NCBI GenBank assembly: GCA_964495805.1
Contig: CAZBWV010000037.1
Location: 36,935-100,934, forward strand
Length of the DNA: 64,000 nucleotides
Direction: 5' to 3'
DNA from: JALXCH01 sp964495805
GTDB taxonomy: Bacteria > Calditrichota > Calditrichia > RBG-13-44-9
A program made the position numbers and the translations under genes. Positions 8,749-17,585 of this stretch are shown one piece after another. Each line of letters opens with the position of its first letter. Position 1 is the stretch's first letter. The notes under the pieces were generated by a model. The model had not been told where the DNA came from. It did not search any database and saw only the letters and a list, made by a program, of their open reading frames with translations.

Positions 8749-11466
8749 ATGGCGAAAAAGTATGTGTATTTCTTCGGAGCCGGAAAAGCGGATGGTACCA
8801 AGGATATGAAGGACCTCCTTGGCGGAAAAGGTGCGAATCTCGCGGAAATGACCAATCTGGGCGTTCCGGTACCGGCCGGATTTACTATTTCCACAGAAGT
8901 TTGTACGTATTATTATCAGAATGGATATAAATATCCGGAAGGGCTGGAAGAGCAGGTGATGGAAGCACTGCATAAAGTGGAAGATGTGATGCAGGCAAAA
9001 TTCGGAGATGCGGAAAATCCGTTGCTGGTTTCCGTGCGTTCCGGTGCGCGTGTTTCCATGCCCGGAATGATGGACACGGTTCTGAATCTGGGATTAAACG
9101 ATGAAACGGTACAGGGACTGATTAAGAAAACCAATAATCCTCGCTTTGCTTACGATAGTTATCGGCGGTTTGTCGCCATGTACGGTGATGTGGTGTTAGG
9201 AATGAAACCGGAAAGTAAAGACGACATTGATCCTTTTGAAGAAATTCTGGAAAAGAAGAAACAGGAAAAAGGTGCGCAATACGATACCGATCTGGATGTG
9301 GAAGCTTTAAAAGAACTGGTAGTGGAATTTAAACAGGCGATTAAAGAGCGCACCGGTCAGGATTTTCCGGAAGACCCCATGGATCAGCTCTGGGGTGCTA
9401 TTGGTGCAGTGTTCCGTTCCTGGGACAACGAACGCGCTAAAGTGTACCGAAAGTTAAATAATATTCCCGATCACTGGGGAACCGCAGTGAATGTGCAGAG
9501 CATGGTGTACGGTAACATGGGTGAGGATTCTGCTACCGGTGTGGCATTTACCCGCAATCCTGCTACCGGCGAAAAGGAACTGTACGGCGAGTTCCTGGTA
9601 AATGCTCAGGGTGAAGATGTGGTAGCCGGAATTCGTACCCCGCAAAAGATTTCCCAGCTGGCCGAAATTATGCCGGAAGTGTACAAGCAACTGGTGGAAA
9701 TTGCCGAAAAATTGGAGAAACATTACCGCGATATGCAGGATATGGAATTCACCATTCAGAATGGTCGGTTGTGGATGCTACAGACCCGGGTGGGCAAACG
9801 TACCGGTTTTGCTGCTTTCCGCATTGCCGTGGATATGGTAGAAGAAGGCCTGATTACCGAGAAAGAAGCCCTGTTGCGGGTGGAACCGGATCAGTTGAAC
9901 CAGCTGTTGCGTCCCATCTTCGATTTGAAGCAGAAAGAGGAAGCGGTAAAAAGTGGCAAGCTGTTAGCCAAAGGGTTGAACGCCGGACCAGGTGCCGCAA
10001 GCGGTCGAGTGGTGTTTAATGCTCCCGATGCGGCAGAATGGGCAGCACGGGGCGAGAAAGTGATCCTGGTGCGCATCGAGACCAGCCCGGAAGACATTAA
10101 GGGAATGCACGCTTCGGAAGGTATCCTGACCCAGCGCGGTGGTATGACCAGCCATGCCGCTCTGGTGGCTCGCCAGATGGGAAAAGTTTGTGTGGTTGGT
10201 GCTGGTGCACTGAACATCGATTACAAGAAACGACAGTTCGAAGTCAATGGTCGGGTGGTGAAAGAAGGGGACTGGATCTCCATCGACGGTTCTACCGGTG
10301 AGGTGATTGAAGGTAAAATCGAAACCAAACCATCCGAAGTGCTCCAGGTGCTACTGGATAAAACGCTAAAACCGGAAGAGTCGAAAACTTTCCACACCTA
10401 CCAGAAGATTATGGAATGGGCGGACAAATATCGTCGTTTGGGTGTGCGCACCAATGCCGATCAACCCGATCAGGCTGCCAATGCCGTAGCATTTGGTGCA
10501 GAAGGAATCGGATTATGCCGCACCGAACACATGTTCTTCGGTGGCGATCGGATTGATGCGGTACGGGAAATGATTCTGGCCGATGACGAAGCGGGTCGCC
10601 GTGCTGCACTGCAGAAATTGCTTCCCATGCAAAAGGAAGATTTCATTGGCATCTTTAAGGTAATGGAAGATCGTCCGGTAACCATCCGCACACTGGACCC
10701 GCCTCTGCACGAATTCCTGCCTCACACAGAGAAAGAGATGAAGGAACTTGCTGAAAAAATGAACGTTCCTTTCGAAAAAGTGAAAGGTAAAGTGGAAGCG
10801 TTGCACGAATTTAATCCCATGCTGGGGCATCGGGGTTGCCGTCTGGGAATTTCGTATCCGGAGATCACTGAAATGCAGGCGCGAGCGATTCTGGAAGCGG
10901 CCTGCGAGGTGAAAAAAGAAGGTGTTGACGTAAAACCGGAAATTATGATTCCGTTGGTGGGCCACGTGAATGAATTGCGATTACAGAAAGAAGTGGTCAA
11001 TCGGGTGGCCAAAGAAGTGTTTGAAAAGTATGGCATGGAAGTGGATTACAAAGTGGGAACGATGGTGGAATTACCACGTGCTGCCATCACCGCCGATCAG
11101 ATTGCAGAGGAAGCGGAATTCTTCAGCTTTGGTACCAACGACCTGACCCAGACGACCTTCGGTCTTTCCCGGGACGATTCCGGTAAGTTTTTGCCTTTCT
11201 ACGTGGAAAAAGGTATTCTCCCCCGCGATCCCTTCGAAGCCATCGATCGAGATGGTGTGGGACGATTAATGAAATGGGGAGTGGAGATGGGACGGAATAC
11301 TCGAAAAGACCTGAAGGTGGGTATTTGCGGAGAACACGGTGGTGAGCCCAGTTCAGTGGAATTTTGCCATACGATTAATCTGGACTATGTTAGCTGTTCT
11401 CCGTTCCGGGTACCAATTGCCCGTCTGGCAGCAGCACAGGCTGCATTGAAAGAAGAAAATAAGTAA
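8749..11466 (+). CDS. ppdK: Pyruvate, phosphate dikinase
   Basis: This 905-residue protein interconverts pyruvate + ATP + Pi and PEP + AMP + PPi. Family features are all present: N-terminal ATP-grasp-like domain (LLGGKGANLAEM near 20; SVRSGARVSMPGMMDT near 100), the swivelling phosphohistidine domain (GGMTSHAALVARQMG, catalytic His at about 468), and a C-terminal PEP/pyruvate TIM barrel ending in GICGEHGGEPSS with the catalytic Cys near 860. The length is normal for bacterial PPDK. I chose ATG 8749 over the in-frame GTG at 8743 because aaggagg (8734-8740) is ideally spaced for it. In anaerobes and thermophiles the enzyme often works in glycolysis with PPi, or in gluconeogenesis. It is followed by a 9-bp GC hairpin without a T-run. 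Confidence 0.96.
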   Translation: MAKKYVYFFGAGKADGTKDMKDLLGGKGANLAEMTNLGVPVPAGFTISTEVCTYYYQNGYKYPEGLEEQVMEALHKVEDVMQAKFGDAENPLLVSVRSGARVSMPGMMDTVLNLGLNDETVQGLIKKTNNPRFAYDSYRRFVAMYGDVVLGMKPESKDDIDPFEEILEKKKQEKGAQYDTDLDVEALKELVVEFKQAIKERTGQDFPEDPMDQLWGAIGAVFRSWDNERAKVYRKLNNIPDHWGTAVNVQSMVYGNMGEDSATGVAFTRNPATGEKELYGEFLVNAQGEDVVAGIRTPQKISQLAEIMPEVYKQLVEIAEKLEKHYRDMQDMEFTIQNGRLWMLQTRVGKRTGFAAFRIAVDMVEEGLITEKEALLRVEPDQLNQLLRPIFDLKQKEEAVKSGKLLAKGLNAGPGAASGRVVFNAPDAAEWAARGEKVILVRIETSPEDIKGMHASEGILTQRGGMTSHAALVARQMGKVCVVGAGALNIDYKKRQFEVNGRVVKEGDWISIDGSTGEVIEGKIETKPSEVLQVLLDKTLKPEESKTFHTYQKIMEWADKYRRLGVRTNADQPDQAANAVAFGAEGIGLCRTEHMFFGGDRIDAVREMILADDEAGRRAALQKLLPMQKEDFIGIFKVMEDRPVTIRTLDPPLHEFLPHTEKEMKELAEKMNVPFEKVKGKVEALHEFNPMLGHRGCRLGISYPEITEMQARAILEAACEVKKEGVDVKPEIMIPLVGHVNELRLQKEVVNRVAKEVFEKYGMEVDYKVGTMVELPRAAITADQIAEEAEFFSFGTNDLTQTTFGLSRDDSGKFLPFYVEKGILPRDPFEAIDRDGVGRLMKWGVEMGRNTRKDLKVGICGEHGGEPSSVEFCHTINLDYVSCSPFRVPIARLAAAQAALKEENK

Positions 11467-11481
11467 TGTCAGGAAATGACC

Positions 11482-11508
11482 GGTCGGGGAGAATGGCCCT
11501 CCCCGACC
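11482..11508 (+). terminator. GC-rich hairpin after ppdK
   Basis: Perfect 9-bp stem ggtcgggga (11482-11490)/tccccgacc (11500-11508), 9-nt loop, no T-run. It may be a factor-dependent terminator or an mRNA 3' stabiliser between ppdK and argR. Confidence 0.45.
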
Positions 11509-11552
11509 ACTTGTAAATGGTCTAAAGGGATTCATTAATCAGGAGATGAAAA

Positions 11553-11999
11553 ATGGCTCGAAAGAAGGAACGGCAGTTTACGATCAAACAGATTATTCAG
11601 AGCGAAAAGATTTCCAACCAGGAGACGTTGCTGAAACGTCTGCGGGAACGGGGGTTTAAAACCACCCAGGCAACCCTTTCGCGCGATTTGCATGATATGG
11701 GCATCGTGCGGGTTCCCACTGCAGATGGCTACCGCTATGCCATTTCTGAGGAAGAAGGCGGACATTCTTTCCGTCGCGTGGTGGGGATGGAAATCCTGGG
11801 TGTTTATCATAACGAAAGCAATATTGTTGTCAGAACCATTACCGGCCGCGCTAAAGGGGTTGCCCTGTTTATCGATCAGATGAAACATAAAAATATTCTG
11901 GCAACCATTGCCGGGGAAAACGCCATTCTGGTGATTCCCGATACGGTGAAAAATATTCCACAGATCAAAGAAGATCTGGAAAGAATCGCTTACGAATAG
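11553..11999 (+). CDS. argR: ArgR-family arginine repressor, with altered arginine-site motif
   Basis: A 148-residue protein of typical ArgR length. The N-terminal winged helix carries TTQATLSRDLHDMG (about 37-50), the DNA-recognition segment of ArgR. The C-terminal oligomerisation/effector domain has the expected pattern, but where most family members read 'TIAGDD' this protein reads TIAGEN (Glu122, Asn123). In E. coli ArgR this Asp pair lies at the arginine-binding, hexamer-bridging site. The effector response may therefore differ. A ribosome site (aggag) precedes the ATG. No arginine genes are nearby and I found no convincing ARG box upstream, so its targets are elsewhere. Confidence 0.9.
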   Translation: MARKKERQFTIKQIIQSEKISNQETLLKRLRERGFKTTQATLSRDLHDMGIVRVPTADGYRYAISEEEGGHSFRRVVGMEILGVYHNESNIVVRTITGRAKGVALFIDQMKHKNILATIAGENAILVIPDTVKNIPQIKEDLERIAYE

Positions 12000-12466
12000 G
12001 GAATCGAGACCGTCTCAATCGGAAACAAACGGGGCGATCCGAAATAGCTCCGGTCGCCCCGATATTCCTGGAGAATGACTCCAGCACGATGATGTTAATT
12101 CACCGATTCTCGATCGTAACAACGTGTACCAGAAAAAATCAGACCAGCACAGGTGGTCAAAGATTGGGTGGTAGAACCAATTTTCCATTATGCCATTTTT
12201 CCGATTGAGATATCGGGCGCGGTCATCCAACAAATGTGAAGAGAATGGGGGATAGGGTAAAAAGTATGTCAGATCGTACCGTATGTTTATAGTGTGTGTT
12301 TAATCGATAGAAAAATTTGACCAGTTTGTACCCCTCCGGGGTTGGTGCGACTTCTGACATCATCCATATCCACCGGTAAACGACTGATTACCGGAGAAGA
12401 CGGTATTGTGCCTTCCCCTTTAATTCTCTTCCCCGAATTAATTGGTTTAATCTCATTAAGGGTGGT
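12000..12466. other. Intergenic region before the radical SAM gene
   Basis: No credible gene is present. It holds the hairpin after argR and a 7-bp inverted repeat ccggtaa/ttaccgg at 12373-12379/12388-12394. Nothing else is recognised. The downstream start at 12467 has a modest ribosome site (aagggtgg). Confidence 0.4.
12030..12061 (+). terminator. GC-rich hairpin after argR
   Basis: Stem cggggcga (12030-12037)/tcgccccg (12054-12061) with a 16-nt loop and no T-run. It is a possible transcript end for argR. Confidence 0.45.
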
Positions 12467-15112
12467 ATGGAATTTTCCAGTCGGATTGAACGAGAACTGT
12501 TACCGTTTATTAATAAACCGGGACGGTTCACGGGGAACGAATATAATGTGGTTATAAAGAATCTTGATGATGTCCAGCTTCGTGTGGCACTGGCTTTTCC
12601 GGAGTTGTATGAGCTGGGGATGTCTTATGTAGGCTTCGAGATTCTTTACCATGTGTTAAACTCGCGACCGGAAATCTGGGCAGAGCGGGTGTACGCCCCC
12701 TGGTTTGATGCCGAAGAAGTGTTACGAGAAAAGAAAATTCCGCTTTTTTCTCTGGAATCACGCACGCCGTTACGGGAATTCGACTGGATTGGATTTACCC
12801 TGCAGTACGAACTCACTTACACCAATCTTTTGAACATGCTGGAACTGAGCGGAATTCCCCTATATGCACGGGATCGGAATGAAAACGACCCGTTTGTTAT
12901 TGGTGGGGGACCGGCAGCCAGCAATCCCGAGCCAATTGCCGATTTCATGGACGCCATTCTCATCGGGGATGGGGAAGAGGCTGTTCTGGAAATTAGCGAG
13001 GTGATTTTACAGGCGCGGAAGGAGGGAGTAAATCGTCAGGAAACACTCCTTCGGTTATCCCGGATTCCCGGCATGTATGTTCCCGGATTTTACCGGGCGG
13101 AATACAACGAAGCCGGTGAATTTCGCAAAATTGTACCGCTTCGCGATGATGTTCCGCGCCGGATTGTGAAACGCATTCTTCCCGAATTGGATCGGAAAAA
13201 TTATCCCATGCGTCCCCTGGTCCCACTCATCGAGGTGACGCATGACCGCCTTTCGGTGGAAATTATGCGGGGATGTACCGAAGGATGCCGTTTTTGTAAT
13301 GCTGGCATGATTTACCGTCCCGTCCGGGAACGTCCGGTGGAAGATATCGTGGAGCAAACCCGGCGAGCGATTGCCGCCACAGGTTTTAACGAAGTGTCAC
13401 TGCTTTCGCTGAATACATCGGACTACCAGCAGTTAAGCTGGTTGATGATGAAAGAGAAAATGCTGCTGGCTCAGCAAAATGTAAAATTTTCTTTCCCCTC
13501 ACTGCGACTGGATGGGCTGACACCGGAGATGGTGGATTTTGTGAAAACGTTTAAAAAAACCGGTTTTACTTTTGCACCGGAAGCCGGGAGTCAGCGGTTG
13601 CGCGATGTAATCAACAAAAATATTCGGGAAGACGATCTGCTGGATTCACTGCGCCTGATTCTGGATAATGGCTGGCAGATGGTGAAGTTTTACTTCATGA
13701 TCGGTTTGCCCACCGAAACCGATGCAGATGTGGAAGCCATTGCCGATCTGGTACTCAAATGCCGGGAAATCGCTTCCGGTTATCGGGATGTCCGAATTAA
13801 TGTCTCCATATCCCCGTTTTCTCCCAAGGCGCATACCCCGTTCCAGTGGGAACGGCAGGACTTGCCAGTGGAAGTGGACCGGAAGATTCACCTGATTGCA
13901 CACAGGTTGAACAAATCCAATATTCACCTGACCTGGCGGGACGGGCATGTCACCTCACTGGAGACTATTTTTGCCCGGGGTGGTCGGGAACTGGCCCCGG
14001 CTCTGGAACTTGCCTGGCGCCATGGCGCCCGATTCGATGGGTGGAACGAAGGCTTCAATTGGGATACCTGGCTGGCTGTGTTCGAAGAATTGGGCATTGA
14101 TTGGAAAAGTTACTTACGGCCAATTTCCACCCATGTGCCGTTACCCTGGGATCATATCGATATGGGAATCACCCGTTCGTTCCTGCTCAAGGAACGGAAT
14201 CGGGCGTATCAGGGACATATTACACCCGATTGCAAGGATAAGGTGTGCATTGGTTGCGGTTTGCAACGGAAAGAGTTCGAGAAATTGGTGAGCTGTTATC
14301 GCCAGACCCCGCACCAGCGTGGTGCGGAGAGGGTGAATGCACCCTCTGCACCCGCCACACCGGCGACGCATGCCCCGGCGACCATCTCTTACGGACGGGG
14401 ACGCAAGCGCCGTCAGGTTGGAGTACAGATGGCACGTAAAAAAATTCGGGTGCAGTACACCAAAACAGGGCAGATGCGTTTTCTATCCCATCTGGATATT
14501 GCCCGGGTGATTGAACGAGCCGCCCGGCGAGCAAATATTGCCCTGGTTTATTCGCAGGGATTTACCCCCCGACCCAAAATATCGTTTGGACCCCCGCTGG
14601 TACTGGGTGTGGCCAGCATTGCCGAATATCTGGATGTGGAAGTAGATATTGGGCGTGAAGCGGATTTAACCGAAAAGCTGAATCTGGTACTGCCACCGGG
14701 AATGCAATTTGTGCGGCAAAAAACGGTGTTTGCCAAAGTCCCCGCTCTGGCAGCAGTCATCAACTGGTTCGAGTACGAAACGTTTCTGGAAGATTTTAAT
14801 CTTCCGGATGAGTGGATTACAGAGTGGCTGGCTCGGGAAACAATTGTGGTGGAACGGGAAACCCGCAAAGGGGTCAAAACGGTGGATATCCGTCCCTTTG
14901 TGGCCGATATGAAAGTGGTGGATGACCGATTGCAAATTGCCATTCATAGTGTAGAAGGACGAATGGCCAAAATTAACGAAGTGCTGGAGTCGCTCTTTGC
15001 GGAAAAAGGTATCGATTACCGACAGTTTTTAACCCAGAGGACGGGACAGTTCGTGATGGAAGATGGTGTGAAAAAAGATCCCTTCCAGATTCTGGCGCTG
15101 GAGCTGTCCTGA
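12467..15112 (+). CDS. B12-binding/radical SAM protein fused to DUF2344 domain (TIGR03960 + TIGR03936)
   Basis: An 881-residue fusion. Residues 1 to about 240 are a B12-binding-like domain. The radical SAM core starts with the cluster motif CTEGCRFC (Cys about 269, 273, 276), and conserved blocks include FAPEAGSQRLRDVINK and FYFMIGLPTETDAD. A second Cys group, CKDKVCIGCG, lies near 587-595. After a Pro/Ala/Thr-rich linker (about 615-650) comes a complete DUF2344 domain from about 655 (KIRVQYTKTGQMRFLSHLDIARV). In many bacteria the two halves are separate adjacent genes upstream of RNase G, as here. The family is suspected, not proven, to act in RNA or ribosome biology. RNase G begins 44 bases after the stop, suggesting one operon. 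Confidence 0.88.
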   Translation: MEFSSRIERELLPFINKPGRFTGNEYNVVIKNLDDVQLRVALAFPELYELGMSYVGFEILYHVLNSRPEIWAERVYAPWFDAEEVLREKKIPLFSLESRTPLREFDWIGFTLQYELTYTNLLNMLELSGIPLYARDRNENDPFVIGGGPAASNPEPIADFMDAILIGDGEEAVLEISEVILQARKEGVNRQETLLRLSRIPGMYVPGFYRAEYNEAGEFRKIVPLRDDVPRRIVKRILPELDRKNYPMRPLVPLIEVTHDRLSVEIMRGCTEGCRFCNAGMIYRPVRERPVEDIVEQTRRAIAATGFNEVSLLSLNTSDYQQLSWLMMKEKMLLAQQNVKFSFPSLRLDGLTPEMVDFVKTFKKTGFTFAPEAGSQRLRDVINKNIREDDLLDSLRLILDNGWQMVKFYFMIGLPTETDADVEAIADLVLKCREIASGYRDVRINVSISPFSPKAHTPFQWERQDLPVEVDRKIHLIAHRLNKSNIHLTWRDGHVTSLETIFARGGRELAPALELAWRHGARFDGWNEGFNWDTWLAVFEELGIDWKSYLRPISTHVPLPWDHIDMGITRSFLLKERNRAYQGHITPDCKDKVCIGCGLQRKEFEKLVSCYRQTPHQRGAERVNAPSAPATPATHAPATISYGRGRKRRQVGVQMARKKIRVQYTKTGQMRFLSHLDIARVIERAARRANIALVYSQGFTPRPKISFGPPLVLGVASIAEYLDVEVDIGREADLTEKLNLVLPPGMQFVRQKTVFAKVPALAAVINWFEYETFLEDFNLPDEWITEWLARETIVVERETRKGVKTVDIRPFVADMKVVDDRLQIAIHSVEGRMAKINEVLESLFAEKGIDYRQFLTQRTGQFVMEDGVKKDPFQILALELS

Positions 15113-15156
15113 ACAGGAACGAGTAAGTGTGAATGTGAATACGAGAAGGTGAAGCG

Positions 15157-16680
15157 ATGAAGAAGGAAATCATAATAAATTCAACCAATGAAGATACCCG
15201 TATAGCCATCCTGGAAAACGGAAAATTGGTGGAAATATTTGTGGAACGTCCGGATAACGAACGGATGGTGGGTGACATTTACAAAGGACGTGTTCGCCGT
15301 GTGGTAAAAGGAATGCAGGCGGCATTTATTAACATCGGTTTTGAACAGGATGCATTTTTACATTTTTCGGATATGGGGAGCGAGGTCAATCAGCTTTTTG
15401 CCGATATCGACGAGGAACTGATTGAAGAAAAAAAGGGAGGAAAGGATATTGATCCGGCCGATTTGCTGCGTAACGGTCAGGAGATTGTGGTTCAGATCAT
15501 TAAAGAACCCATTAGCAGCAAAGGACCGCGGGTAACCACGGAAATTACTCTTCCCGGGCGATTCATGGTGCTGGTTCCCAATCAGGAACGGGTGGGAGTG
15601 TCCCGAAAAATTGCCAGTGTGCGGGAACGGCGTCGGTTACGTTCGGTGGCGCGTAAGATGCGTCCCAAAGGTTTTGGACTTATTATCCGCACGGTAGCCG
15701 AAGGAAAAGACGAGAAAACCCTGCAACAGGACCTGCAAAAGCTGCTGAAGACCTGGAATAAGGTTCAGGCCGAGATTAAGCGCTCTAAACCTCCCAAACT
15801 AATTTTTAAAGATCTGGGCATGGCCAGTTCGGTCATTCGGGATTTGTTTACTTCCGATGTGGATAAGGTGGTGGTGGATTCGCGCAAGATGTACCGGGAA
15901 ATCACCCGCTATTTAAAGGAAGTGGGTTCCGATCTGGTGAATCGGGTGGAATATTTTAAATCCAAAGCGCCTATTTTCGACGTGTATAAGGTGGAAGAAG
16001 AACTTAAGCGGAGTCTGGAGCGCAAAGTATGGTTGAAAAACGGCGGTTACATCATCATTGAGCAAACCGAAGCGCTCACAGCAATCGATGTAAACAGCGG
16101 ACGGTATTTTGGTAAAAAGGATCACGAGCGCAATTCACTGAAAATTAATCTGGAAGCCGCCCGGGAGATTGCCCGGCAGTTGCGTTTGCGCGACATTGGC
16201 GGGTTGATCGTGATCGATTTTATCGACATGGAGAAGGAAGAAAACAAGCAAAAGGTGATGAATGAGTTGCGCAAGGAGTTTGCTCACGACCGTGCCATCA
16301 CCCGAATGGAAGAAATGAGCCGCTTCGGACTGGTGGAGATGACCCGTCAGCGTATTCGTCCCAGTCTGATTTACAATATCACCGAACCGTGCCCGCTGTG
16401 CAACGGCACCGGACTGATTCCCACCCACGGAACGGTGCTGGCCAGCATCGAACGCGCCATTCGCCGATATATTGCGTCGGATTACGACCGGCGGGTGATT
16501 ATTCGTGCTCATCCGGACATGGTGGAGTATCTGAACAACAAACGCATCAGCCGCCGCATGCGCCTGATGTGGAAGTACTGGATTAAAATCGATACTGAAG
16601 AAGACCCCACCCTGAAGCCGTATGAATTTCGATTGCTGGTGAAAAAGACCCGGGAAGATGTAACGGAAAAGTTTTACTAA
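15157..16680 (+). CDS. rng: Ribonuclease G/E family endoribonuclease
   Basis: A 507-residue protein, close to the length of RNase G (E. coli about 489) and without the long C-terminal scaffold of RNase E. The N-terminal S1 domain (about 38-130) begins VGDIYKGRVRRVVKGMQAAFI. The DNase-I-like catalytic domain has the metal-binding aspartates in AIDVNSGR (about 311) and LIVIDFIDM (about 355). The zinc-link motif CPLCNGTG is near 411. It cuts single-stranded RNA in rRNA maturation and mRNA decay. It probably shares a transcript with the radical SAM fusion upstream and is followed by a strong terminator. Confidence 0.94.
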   Translation: MKKEIIINSTNEDTRIAILENGKLVEIFVERPDNERMVGDIYKGRVRRVVKGMQAAFINIGFEQDAFLHFSDMGSEVNQLFADIDEELIEEKKGGKDIDPADLLRNGQEIVVQIIKEPISSKGPRVTTEITLPGRFMVLVPNQERVGVSRKIASVRERRRLRSVARKMRPKGFGLIIRTVAEGKDEKTLQQDLQKLLKTWNKVQAEIKRSKPPKLIFKDLGMASSVIRDLFTSDVDKVVVDSRKMYREITRYLKEVGSDLVNRVEYFKSKAPIFDVYKVEEELKRSLERKVWLKNGGYIIIEQTEALTAIDVNSGRYFGKKDHERNSLKINLEAAREIARQLRLRDIGGLIVIDFIDMEKEENKQKVMNELRKEFAHDRAITRMEEMSRFGLVEMTRQRIRPSLIYNITEPCPLCNGTGLIPTHGTVLASIERAIRRYIASDYDRRVIIRAHPDMVEYLNNKRISRRMRLMWKYWIKIDTEEDPTLKPYEFRLLVKKTREDVTEKFY

Positions 16681-16702
16681 ATCTCCCGAAATTGTTTCAA
16701 GT

Positions 16703-16735
16703 AAAAAGCGCGGGCATTACCACCCGCGCTTTTTG
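16703..16735 (+). terminator. Rho-independent terminator after rng
   Basis: 12-bp stem aaaaagcgcggg (16703-16714)/cccgcgcttttt (16723-16734), 8-nt loop. A and T tracts on both sides mean it could also end the convergent gene on the minus strand. Confidence 0.88.
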
Positions 16736-16807
16736 GTTTGCCCGGATTGACAGGCCAAAAGTAAAACTCTTTTGTGCCTTCATTTAAAATTCAACCATTG
16801 GCCATTT

Positions 16808-17539
16808 TCATGAATGATATTTCTGATGCAATTGCCACAATTTGCCAAAAACCTCTTCCAGCGTTTTGCCCAGTAATTCCGGCTTGTCGGTGACTTCCGG
16901 TTCGTTGTGGAACACGGCATAGGGTACCTTATACCCTTTGATTTCGATGTACTCCGGATTGCCCGCGGTCACTTCTTCCCAATCGATTTCCTTATACAGG
17001 CGTTCTAATTTTTCGTCCGGTAAACCGTGCTCCAGAATGCTGTCCGGCCTTTCCGGATTAAAACGCCTGCGATTTTTTCGCCTGGATTCTTCATACGACA
17101 CGTCGATGTACATGATATCCGCTTTTTCCAGTATCTGGTCAGAAAGATGGGGAAAGGCTTCCCGGTAGCCACCGTGTTCCTTACCGCGTGAAAATTCGAT
17201 GATGACTGTGTGGTCGTCGTGGTAATTGGGGTGATCGCGCAGCAGTTTCTGATATTCCAGACTGATGCGTTCGATAAGCAGGTGCCACTGGTACGGGTAA
17301 AGGAAGTACCCGTCCTTGTCCGTGTGCATACGTGGCTTGTGTAAAATCTTTTCCAGAATGGCATCCTCTTCGAACCAGGTCCACAGCATGGGAAAGTCGT
17401 CAATTTCCTTGAATTCGGCGATGTGAAAGCGCTTAATGCGTTCCTCCACCGGGGTTTTCTTCAGGTAATCGATCACTTCCGATTTCCCTGCTGCGGGGCG
17501 ACCCAGCAGAATGATGATGTCGAAGTGATTTTTACTCAT
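16808..17539 (-). CDS. P-loop NTPase / nucleotide-kinase-like protein of unknown substrate
   Basis: A 243-residue protein with a Walker A motif GRPAAGKS at residues 13-20 directly after a hydrophobic strand (DIIILL). The layout resembles small-molecule kinases. Later blocks include HTVIIEFSRGKEHGGYREAF and a basic patch ESRRKNRRRFNPERPDS that could be a lid. The start at 17539 was chosen because aaggagt precedes it at good spacing; a longer in-frame start at 17572 has no such site. It follows an organophosphate-type MFS transporter on the same strand 46 bases away, so they may form an operon, with the kinase acting on an imported compound. The substrate cannot be told from sequence. Confidence 0.7.
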   Translation of the reverse strand: MSKNHFDIIILLGRPAAGKSEVIDYLKKTPVEERIKRFHIAEFKEIDDFPMLWTWFEEDAILEKILHKPRMHTDKDGYFLYPYQWHLLIERISLEYQKLLRDHPNYHDDHTVIIEFSRGKEHGGYREAFPHLSDQILEKADIMYIDVSYEESRRKNRRRFNPERPDSILEHGLPDEKLERLYKEIDWEEVTAGNPEYIEIKGYKVPYAVFHNEPEVTDKPELLGKTLEEVFGKLWQLHQKYHS

Positions 17540-17585
17540 GAATCGATACTCCTTCCTTTTGTTCTTATTCAAGATGTTGCCAATT

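Noticed and set aside
12015..12233. 72-residue minus-strand ORF after argR
   Set aside because: No ribosome site or domain; overlaps a likely terminator hairpin.
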